From assembly GCF_013376415.1 (NCBI RefSeq), contig NZ_WYET01000001.1, positions 992,001 through 1,056,000 of the forward strand: a DNA stretch of 64,000 nucleotides, given 5' to 3'. The notes beneath the pieces were generated by a model. It saw only the letters and a program-made list of their open reading frames with translations, did not search any database and was not told the origin of the DNA. Each line of letters opens with the position of its first letter. The stretch's first letter is position 1. Positions 32,471 to 39,572 of this stretch are shown here, one piece after another. Origin of the DNA: Flagellimonas chongwuensis. GTDB taxonomy: Bacteria > Bacteroidota > Bacteroidia > Flavobacteriales > Flavobacteriaceae. The position numbers and the translations under genes are program-made.

Positions 32471-34859
32471 CATTTCAGCATATCAACCCATCGCAGATAT
32501 TCAAGACAATATCATATTTGCCAACAATGGTAACGTTGTCCTATGCTATAAAGGGAATCTACCGGAAATATACTCTCTTTCTGAAAAGGATTTTGAGGAT
32601 ATGCACGGTGCTTGGTTTCAGGCTTTGAAATCATTGCCAGTTGGTACTGTGGTTCACAAGCAGGATATCTACCTCAAGAAATCATATACTTCAGAACAAC
32701 TTCCGAATTCAACCTTTCTGGAAAAGGCTACTCACGAGCATTTTAAAGGTCGTGGGCATATTGAGCACAACTGTTATTTGTTCTTCATCTTGACCAAAAA
32801 CAAGGCACTCAACAATCCGAAATATGTAAATCCCTTCAGGAAAGTTTCAAAAGGAATAGTACAGGAACTGGATGATAATATCAAGAGCTTTACGAACTCG
32901 GTAAGTGATTCAGTTTCTTTTATCAATAATAGCCGAAAGATGGATTTTGTTTTGCTTAAAGCGGAAGATATTCGGCAACTAACAAGTGCATACTTTAATG
33001 GCTTCCATGAAGGCTACGACACCGATATTTTACTTGATAAGAAAAGCGTCAATATTGGCGAAAACCATTTTGATGCCCTGGCCATCAACAGCGAACTGTG
33101 CTTTGGCGAAAGTGTACAGAGTAGCAAAACCAATGAGAAATTCACATCTGACGATTTTGTATTTCATCAAGGGTTTATTGATGGCTTAGGGCTTACGCTT
33201 AACGAGAATCACATTGTCAATCAAATTCTTTATTTGGATGACAAACAAAAATGGCGCAAGCAGCTCGATAAGAAGGTTGAGGAACTAAATAAAAGTTCAA
33301 ACTTTGGTTCACAAAATAAAGTAGTGCTTGGTAAAATCCAACACATTCTTGATCAAATCAATGCTGATGATAATGCCCGAATTATTCGTGGTCATCTCAA
33401 TATTGTCTATTGGGCAAAAGAAGCCAAAGAGCTCGACAAGATAACTTCAAAAATCAAGACTGAATTTAAGGAACTGGATATCATCCCGTATTACCCAAGA
33501 GGCGAAGAACGTAAAAACTATATTCTAAATAGTTACTGTTGTTTTTCGTCGAATTTTTCAAATAACGATTTATATGTAACTGACTTAAAACACGCGCTTT
33601 GTCTTTTTATCAATAACACTAATTACAAAAGTGATAACACCGGAATCATTTTCAATGACCGTGAGTATAACATTCCTGTTTTAAAGGATGTTTGGGACGA
33701 AAAGAAGAAAAGAATAAAGGCACGAAACTTTGCCATTTTTGCACCAACTGGTGAGGGCAAATCTTTTCTGGCAAATAACATTCTACGCCAATATTTTGAA
33801 AGTGGCGTTCGCCTGGTCATTATCGACTTGGGTGGCTCTTATACCAAGTTTGCAAAGCTCTATCCTGATAAATATACGGTGCTTCGCTACGAAAGTGGAA
33901 AGAACCTTGGTATCAATCCATTTTACATTAGCCACACTAATGACCTTACACCAGAACGTTTGGAAGATTTGTCCGTCTTCCTCTTTGAACTGTTTGCTTC
34001 AGACTTAAAGGTTACAAAGGCACAATCAGTATCGGTCAAAAAAATACTGCGTTATTATTACGATAGTACTTCAGAAAATCATTCACTGGATGGTTTTTAC
34101 AGCTTTATAGAAAGAAATCAGGAAGATCTTCTGAGCACCCTAAAAATCCATCCCGATTATTTTAATGTGACGAGCTTCTTGCACGTAATGTCAGAATATG
34201 TCGGCGATGGTCTATATAGCTTCCTTTTTGAAGTGAGCGAAGACCAGACCTATAAAATTGAGGACAAGCGTTTGATTGTTTTTGAACTGGATGAAGTCAA
34301 GGACAATAAGGAAATACTGTCCGTAATGTTGAAACTGATTAAGTCAGCTATCCAAAGAACCATCTGGAAGAATAGAGCGGAAAAAGGCATTATCCTCTTT
34401 GATGAGTTTGCGAAACAATTAAAGTTTGAGAATGTACTGGAAAGTGTCGAATTCTACTACCAAGCAATACGAAAACAGAACGGAGCTATCGGTATCATTC
34501 TTCAATCCATTAATCAGCTTCCGAAAAATTCAACTTCAGCGAGTATTCTTGAAAACACGCAGGTCATTTATAGCCTGAACAATGAAAAAGGCTATGACGA
34601 ATTGGTCAAACGGCTCAATCTATCCAGCCACGATTTGAACCAATTAAAATCAATTAAGAACAATCTTTCCGGTCCACGGAAGTACACCGAAATGTTTATC
34701 AAAATTGGCAGGGAAAGTAACATCTTCCGTCTGGAAGTTCCGAAGGAAGTATATGCAGCTTACTTGACCGATGGACAAGAAAATGAGGAAATAATGAAGC
34801 TCTACAAAGAGCATCAGGATATGCAAAAGGCAATAATTCAATTCGCATCTAAAACATAA
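32457..34859 (+). CDS. traG: TraG conjugation ATPase (VirB4 family)
   Basis: An 800-residue protein with ATG at 32457 preferred to a TTG two codons earlier. The N-terminal ~400 residues are the TraG/VirB4 domain (YQPIADIQDNIIFANNGNVV). The ATPase core has Walker A APTGEGKSFLANNIL (about residue 435), the DLGGSYTKFAKLYPDKY stretch and Walker B KGIILFDEFAKQL. SINQLPKNSTSASILENTQV follows, as in VirB4/TraG proteins. It powers assembly of the type IV secretion system at the inner membrane. The size is typical. Confidence 0.93.
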   Translation: MNKINISAYQPIADIQDNIIFANNGNVVLCYKGNLPEIYSLSEKDFEDMHGAWFQALKSLPVGTVVHKQDIYLKKSYTSEQLPNSTFLEKATHEHFKGRGHIEHNCYLFFILTKNKALNNPKYVNPFRKVSKGIVQELDDNIKSFTNSVSDSVSFINNSRKMDFVLLKAEDIRQLTSAYFNGFHEGYDTDILLDKKSVNIGENHFDALAINSELCFGESVQSSKTNEKFTSDDFVFHQGFIDGLGLTLNENHIVNQILYLDDKQKWRKQLDKKVEELNKSSNFGSQNKVVLGKIQHILDQINADDNARIIRGHLNIVYWAKEAKELDKITSKIKTEFKELDIIPYYPRGEERKNYILNSYCCFSSNFSNNDLYVTDLKHALCLFINNTNYKSDNTGIIFNDREYNIPVLKDVWDEKKKRIKARNFAIFAPTGEGKSFLANNILRQYFESGVRLVIIDLGGSYTKFAKLYPDKYTVLRYESGKNLGINPFYISHTNDLTPERLEDLSVFLFELFASDLKVTKAQSVSVKKILRYYYDSTSENHSLDGFYSFIERNQEDLLSTLKIHPDYFNVTSFLHVMSEYVGDGLYSFLFEVSEDQTYKIEDKRLIVFELDEVKDNKEILSVMLKLIKSAIQRTIWKNRAEKGIILFDEFAKQLKFENVLESVEFYYQAIRKQNGAIGIILQSINQLPKNSTSASILENTQVIYSLNNEKGYDELVKRLNLSSHDLNQLKSIKNNLSGPRKYTEMFIKIGRESNIFRLEVPKEVYAAYLTDGQENEEIMKLYKEHQDMQKAIIQFASKT

Positions 34860-34863
34860 TATT

Positions 34864-35439
34864 ATGAAGACAAAAATCTTAATTATCGCAACGGTATTCA
34901 TCTTTTTATTACCCGCACGCGCTGCGTGTCAGGGAATGCCCACTTATGACAATACCAATTTTATCAGCTTGGTAAAACAACTTGTAGAATCAGGTAAACA
35001 GACAGCTCAAATGATTAAGTCTGTAAAGTTCTTAAAAGATGCAAAGGAGAGCATTGAGAAAGTATCAAGTGTGGTACAACAGCTTAGAGCAGTTGAGGAA
35101 ATTGGACAGAACAATCAGCGCCTTATCACCGTAATGCAGAACGATGTACTGGACATACTCAACTCGCCCTACATCAAACCAGAGGAAGTTTCAAGGGTTG
35201 TAAAATCTTTTGATGCTATTGTTCAAAACTCATTGGAGACGGTAGATTTTATTGATGAAGTCCTGTCCAGCGATTATCTCAAAATGAGCGATGCAGAACG
35301 TGCTGAAATTTTAAAAGCAAAGGAGCTGGAATCAAAGCAGATGGTTTCCAACATAACTACAAAAACAAAACGCTATCGAGACATTATTTCTTTCAGAAAG
35401 ATGCAAGATAAAGTCAATAACCGAGAAACATTCTATTAA
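34864..35439 (+). CDS. traI: TraI-like conjugation protein (VirB5-position, DUF4141 type)
   Basis: A 191-residue protein with a signal peptide (IIATVFIFLLPARAACQG). The rest is almost all helix with coiled-coil character (SVKFLKDAKESIEKVSSVVQ, AERAEILKAKELESKQMV). It follows traG by 4 bases and precedes the VirB6-like gene by 1. That is the place of TraI in CTnDOT-type clusters and of VirB5 in other systems. It would be a periplasmic or surface component of the channel or pilus. Naming rests on gene order and fold type. Confidence 0.72.
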   Translation: MKTKILIIATVFIFLLPARAACQGMPTYDNTNFISLVKQLVESGKQTAQMIKSVKFLKDAKESIEKVSSVVQQLRAVEEIGQNNQRLITVMQNDVLDILNSPYIKPEEVSRVVKSFDAIVQNSLETVDFIDEVLSSDYLKMSDAERAEILKAKELESKQMVSNITTKTKRYRDIISFRKMQDKVNNRETFY

Positions 35440-35440
35440 A

Positions 35441-36283
35441 ATGAACGCGACCATTCTCTTAGGAATTGGTTTGGAATATATCGATACCATTTTCCAGACC
35501 ATACAAGCCAGCAATTTTTCGCAATACACAATTGCGGGAATGAAAACGCTCGCTGTCTTGTTCTTTTTGGTCAACATCCTTAAAAAATATAACGAAGGAA
35601 TTGCAGAGAAGGACGGTTACACTTGGGGATTGAGTCCTGGTGAATTGGTCAAGAATTTTACCATTGTCATCTTGGTCATATTCTCAACTCAGGTATTGGG
35701 ATTTTTTGATGGCATTTTAGTCGCCATTGAAGAACAATATCGAGGAACAGCACCAGCATTATTGCCTTTGCAAATGCAGGATATTCCATTAGAGGAAGAC
35801 GTAAGTTTGTTTGATGCCGCAAGTTCAGCGATGACACTTTTATATGAAGCCCTGGTTACACCTTTATACGGTTTTAAAATATTGGCATTTATCTTAACTA
35901 CCCTACTTTGGATATTGGATTTGTTCATCTACCCGCTATTCTTAGCAGAGCGCTTCTTCCTTTTAGGAATAATGCAAGCATTTTTTCCTTTGGTCATTAG
36001 TCTTGCAGTTTTTGAAAAGTTTCGTTCGCTCGCCTATACGTTCTTCAAACTATATGCAGCGGTGTTTATGCTGGTGCCAGCTTTCTTTCTGGTCAATATA
36101 TTTATCAATGCCATATATACGGAAATCAACACCAATTTTTGGGTCAACCTTTTTGGAACAGAGGTTGGCCAGGGCTTTTTTGCACCTGTGGTTCAGTTGG
36201 GATCAGTAGGTTTTATTGTTTTCTTGAAATTCACCCTATATAAACGTGCCACGTCATTTACGCTAAGACTATTTACCAACTAA
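35441..36283 (+). CDS. traJ: TraJ conjugation protein (VirB6-like inner membrane channel)
   Basis: A 280-residue protein with about six hydrophobic helices, including NFTIVILVIFSTQVLGFFDG, FKILAFILTTLLWILDLFIY and GIMQAFFPLVISLAVFEKF. The last holds the aromatic/Pro run typical of VirB6/TraJ. The N-terminal segment faces the periplasm (IGLEYIDTIFQTIQASNFSQY). It forms part of the inner membrane platform for DNA transfer. It lies 1 base after traI and 11 before traK. Confidence 0.86.
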   Translation: MNATILLGIGLEYIDTIFQTIQASNFSQYTIAGMKTLAVLFFLVNILKKYNEGIAEKDGYTWGLSPGELVKNFTIVILVIFSTQVLGFFDGILVAIEEQYRGTAPALLPLQMQDIPLEEDVSLFDAASSAMTLLYEALVTPLYGFKILAFILTTLLWILDLFIYPLFLAERFFLLGIMQAFFPLVISLAVFEKFRSLAYTFFKLYAAVFMLVPAFFLVNIFINAIYTEINTNFWVNLFGTEVGQGFFAPVVQLGSVGFIVFLKFTLYKRATSFTLRLFTN

Positions 36284-36294
36284 ATATTTTCAGA

Positions 36295-36918
36295 ATGAAA
36301 ACACCTTACAAGAACATTTACAGCGTCCTAAAATTGAATCGGTTTATCGTTTTGGCAGTAGTTGTCTGCGCCTTACTATCCAGCACATTTTCGGTTTGGA
36401 TGGTATTCAACACCAATCAAAAAGCCCTTAATAGTGCCTTTGCTATCAATACCGATGGCAGTATAATTCCGCTGAAGCTCGTAACCCAAAAGGAAAATTT
36501 TCGGGTTGAAGCTTTAGCACATTTGGATCTGTTCCATAACTACTTCTATAACATAGATGCGAGTAATTATGAACGCAATTTGGAAAAGGCATTGTGGTTG
36601 GGCAATAGTTCCGTGGACAATCTCTACCGCCAGAAAAAAGCGGATGGTGTTTACAACAGGTTGCTTCAGTATTCCTTGGTTCAAAAAGTACTGAGCATCG
36701 ATTCACGACTATCTGAAAATAATGGCTCGTATAGTTTTATAACAACCACCATTTTTGAAATCAATAGAGGTTCAATCATCGACACCTATGAGTTGATTTC
36801 CACCGGAAACTTGATTACGGTTGACAGAAACTTCCCCAACAATCCGCACGGATTATTAATTACCAACTATTTCGAGAACACCTTAAAAAAACTAAACGAT
36901 GAAAGTAGAAAAGAATAA
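36295..36918 (+). CDS. traK: TraK conjugation protein (VirB8-like)
   Basis: A 207-residue protein. A short cytosolic N-terminus (MKTPYKNIYSVLKLNRF) is followed by one transmembrane helix (IVLAVVVCALLSSTFSVWMVF). A periplasmic NTF2-like domain follows, with NFRVEALAHLDLFHNYFYNID and YSFITTTIFEINRGSIIDTYELISTG. This is the VirB8 layout. It acts as an assembly hub of the conjugation channel. It overlaps traM by 20 bases. Confidence 0.9.
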   Translation: MKTPYKNIYSVLKLNRFIVLAVVVCALLSSTFSVWMVFNTNQKALNSAFAINTDGSIIPLKLVTQKENFRVEALAHLDLFHNYFYNIDASNYERNLEKALWLGNSSVDNLYRQKKADGVYNRLLQYSLVQKVLSIDSRLSENNGSYSFITTTIFEINRGSIIDTYELISTGNLITVDRNFPNNPHGLLITNYFENTLKKLNDESRKE

Positions 36919-37828
36919 AATAGTATTTGCAGCAGTATTGGCCGTGATTGTCATATTCATCATTTCTTATTCCGTAATGGTAATGGGCGATGATGAAAGT
37001 GAAACTGAAAACCTTAAGCAAACATTAGTTCCAGATTTAGAAGAAGATCAAAAAGAGTATGATTCCAAACTGGATGCGATTAACGACTTGAAGAAAGTAC
37101 GTGAAAATAATGCGCCCAGCATTTATGATGAAAAACTGATTGATTCCTTGGGATTTTACGACCCAGATCTTCCAGATCGCGAAAAAGAGCGTATCGTAGA
37201 TAGCATATATGAAGCTGGTAAGATCCAATATTCAGAAAAGCGATACCAAAACTTGGGACACAAAAGAACTGTTCGCAAAGCGGTTTCAAAGATAGATTCT
37301 GTAGAAGTAAAACGAGAACAAAAAATCCAAGCGAAAGAACTGGGATTGGAACATCAATTGTTCTTTGCTGCTGCGCCCAAACTCAATGAAGTTTCAATCA
37401 TCGGCAATACAGATGAAACTATTTATGTGGTTGTAGATGGCGATCAAGTAGTAAAAGCGAATACCAGATTACGAATGCGCCTTACCAAAGTTGCTACCAT
37501 AAGTGGTAAAGAAATGCCTAAGAACACACCTGTTTTTGGATTTATCAGCTTTCAACCCAACCGAGCGCTCATTGAAATTGAAAACATACAGCACCACCCT
37601 ACTAAACTCAAGGCTTTTGATTTATCAGATGGTAGCGAGGGCATCTACGTACAGAACAATTTCAGGGCAGAAGCCACCACCGAAGTTTTGGACGATATTA
37701 TTGGTGACATTAACATACCTACCATTCCGCAAGTAGGCGGTGTCTCAAAAGTCCTAAGACGAAACAATCGCAATGTTAAAGTAACCGTATTAAATAACTA
37801 TAGATTAATTCTAAAGCCTAAACTATGA
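36899..37828 (+). CDS. traM: TraM conjugation protein (VirB10-like)
   Basis: A 309-residue protein. It has an N-terminal transmembrane helix (IVFAAVLAVIVIFIISYSVMVMG), a long charged linker (residues ~30-150) and a C-terminal beta domain. That domain includes DETIYVVVDGDQVVKANTRLRM and FGFISFQPNRALIEIENIQ. It is the Conjugative_transposon_TraM type, which takes the place of VirB10 in spanning the envelope. It overlaps traK upstream and traN downstream (ATGA overlap). Confidence 0.9.
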   Translation: MKVEKNKIVFAAVLAVIVIFIISYSVMVMGDDESETENLKQTLVPDLEEDQKEYDSKLDAINDLKKVRENNAPSIYDEKLIDSLGFYDPDLPDREKERIVDSIYEAGKIQYSEKRYQNLGHKRTVRKAVSKIDSVEVKREQKIQAKELGLEHQLFFAAAPKLNEVSIIGNTDETIYVVVDGDQVVKANTRLRMRLTKVATISGKEMPKNTPVFGFISFQPNRALIEIENIQHHPTKLKAFDLSDGSEGIYVQNNFRAEATTEVLDDIIGDINIPTIPQVGGVSKVLRRNNRNVKVTVLNNYRLILKPKL

Positions 37829-38682
37829 AAACTTTTATCTTAATATTAATTGGATTTGTTTACACTTTCGCACCTCGACTTTGCTTGGCACAGGCTACAG
37901 CACAACAGCAACCCATACCTCTTGACACTATTTATGCCAACGACACCAAGAATGTTGCGCTATTCTTCCCAGAACCTATCCGCCAAGGCATAACCGGTTC
38001 TGACAATTTTGTATTTACTTACAATCGTGAAGAAGAACAGTATTTTGGCCTTCTTCAAGCGAAGCCGGGGAAGGAAAGTAATCTACTGGTAGTCAATAGA
38101 AATGGTTCGATTTTTTCGTATATTGTAAGGTATAAAAAACAGCTTTCTAAGCTCAATTATTTCATTCCGTTATCCAAAAGTATCGGTAATGAAAGGCCGA
38201 TTTTAAAGGATTCGATTCTTGTAAAATCATCTGAAGAATTTGTAGATAACAGCACCTATTATTACCAAAAATTCTGCTCATATCTTCTCAATAGAAAACA
38301 GCGTATAGGACGTATCAAGAAACGAAATGAAGGTATTATCTTGACCGTAGAGAACATTGTTTTTGATAAGGATGAACTCTATTTCGTTATCGAGATTGAA
38401 AATACTTCTACAATGGATTACGATTTGAATTTCTTGAACCTATCAGTTGAAACTCGACAAAAAGGAAAAAGAAAATCATTGCAACGGCTCTATCAAGAAC
38501 CGATATATAAACATAATCTGCCGTCCAAGATTATGGAAAATGAAACGGCTCGCTTTGTTTATGTATTATCCAAATTTTCATTATCTGATGACCGGAGGGC
38601 AATTTTGGAATTGAATGAAAAGAATGGCGAACGAAATATAAAAATGAAACTATCGCATAGGTATATTAATAACCCAAATTAA
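37825..38682 (+). CDS. traN: TraN conjugation protein (VirB9-like)
   Basis: A 285-residue protein with a signal peptide (ILIGFVYTFAPRLCLAQA). The beta-rich N-terminal domain has NDTKNVALFFPEPIRQGITG and ENLLVVNRNGSIFSYIV-like text (here ESNLLVVNRNGSIFSY). The C-terminal domain holds EGIILTVENIVFDKDELYFV and IENTSTMDYDLNFLNLSVE. This is the DUF4138/TraN form, equivalent to VirB9. It would make part of the outer membrane core complex with TraM. No separate TraO, TraP or TraQ follows. Confidence 0.88.
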   Translation: MKTFILILIGFVYTFAPRLCLAQATAQQQPIPLDTIYANDTKNVALFFPEPIRQGITGSDNFVFTYNREEEQYFGLLQAKPGKESNLLVVNRNGSIFSYIVRYKKQLSKLNYFIPLSKSIGNERPILKDSILVKSSEEFVDNSTYYYQKFCSYLLNRKQRIGRIKKRNEGIILTVENIVFDKDELYFVIEIENTSTMDYDLNFLNLSVETRQKGKRKSLQRLYQEPIYKHNLPSKIMENETARFVYVLSKFSLSDDRRAILELNEKNGERNIKMKLSHRYINNPN

Positions 38683-38689
38683 TACTGAT

Positions 38690-39061
38690 ATGAAAAAATT
38701 TGTTGTTTTCTCGCTCATAGCGCTGTTACTTTCTTGTGCTGATTCTGAAACTAAAATCTCGGGGCCAAGTGCCACAGCCCAAATTGTTATTGAAAGCTTT
38801 TATGAAAAAGATGAAGAAACTTTAAAGGCTAACTCAACACCACAGGCATATTCTAACTATATGAATACTATAAATATGTTTAATGCTACGGTAAAGGATG
38901 ATTCCAACTTTACTGTTTTGCAGGATACGATTATGGGGAACGTGGCTTGGGTAAAATATACCACAGCTTATGATAAAACGCCTGGTGTTTTTAAACTGGT
39001 TAAACAGGAAGGCAAATGGCTGGCTACCGCAAGAGGTTCAAAGGATAAAGCGCCTTTTTAA
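38690..39061 (+). CDS. Small NTF2-like lipoprotein at the end of the transfer operon
   Basis: A 123-residue protein with a lipobox (FSLIALLLSCADSE, Cys about residue 16). The mature part fits an NTF2-like (DUF4878-type) fold: an opening helix ATAQIVIESFYEKDEETLKA, then strands NFTVLQDTIMGNVAWVKYTT and GVFKLVKQEGKWLATARGS. It lies 7 bases after traN, so it is probably the last gene of the operon. It could play the VirB7 lipoprotein role or act in entry exclusion. Neither is shown. Confidence 0.72.
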   Translation: MKKFVVFSLIALLLSCADSETKISGPSATAQIVIESFYEKDEETLKANSTPQAYSNYMNTINMFNATVKDDSNFTVLQDTIMGNVAWVKYTTAYDKTPGVFKLVKQEGKWLATARGSKDKAPF

Positions 39062-39070
39062 TAGAGTTTT

Positions 39071-39389
39071 CTATTTTTCATCGAGGTTGATTTCCCAAGA
39101 GCCTCTTGTATCACCGTGACGGACTAAAAAACCTTTATTTTTGATAGCTGTAATGTGCTTACCAACGGCAAATTCATTAATAGCCAAAGCTGAAGGACAA
39201 ATATTGTTCTTCAACCTGTCTTTAATTTTTAACTGGTCACCGTCGCATCAGCCAAACCGAAAGTGTTCTCTTACTTATCAATACCGATCTAGATAATGCC
39301 ACCTTCACGATAATTCAGAAATGCAATTACCTCTTTTCAAGTCCATCGGATAGTTCTCGTTTGTATTCTATGCGGTTTGTTTCGGTCAT
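39071..39389 (-). pseudogene. Wrecked AlbA_2 (RecG-like) ATP-binding protein gene
   Basis: From the ATG at 39389 the minus strand reads MTETNRIEYKRELSDGLEK, the usual start of AlbA_2-domain proteins. A one-base loss then shifts the frame. The next frame reads VIAFLNYREGGI, with TAG where Tyr is expected, then IGIDK, a TAA stop and GLADA. Another shift leads to GDQLKIKDRLKNNICPSAL. This joins directly to a C-terminal wing-like end (KNKGFLVRHGDTRGSWEINLDEK, stop at 39071). So there are at least two frameshifts, two stops and a large internal deletion from a protein that is normally several hundred residues. It is a dead cargo gene. Confidence 0.8.
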
Positions 39390-39572
39390 TGTTTTAATAA
39401 AATCGGACAGTAAAGATAATGATATTAAATTGTGAGGATAGATGCATACGGTTGCAAAAAGACTACAGTTATTCCGAATATAAGAACATGATTGTAAAAA
39501 CTAAACTGGATTGAAATGTTAAAATACTCAAAATGTTAATTAACTTTGGCGGTTGTAAAAATCAAACACTTT

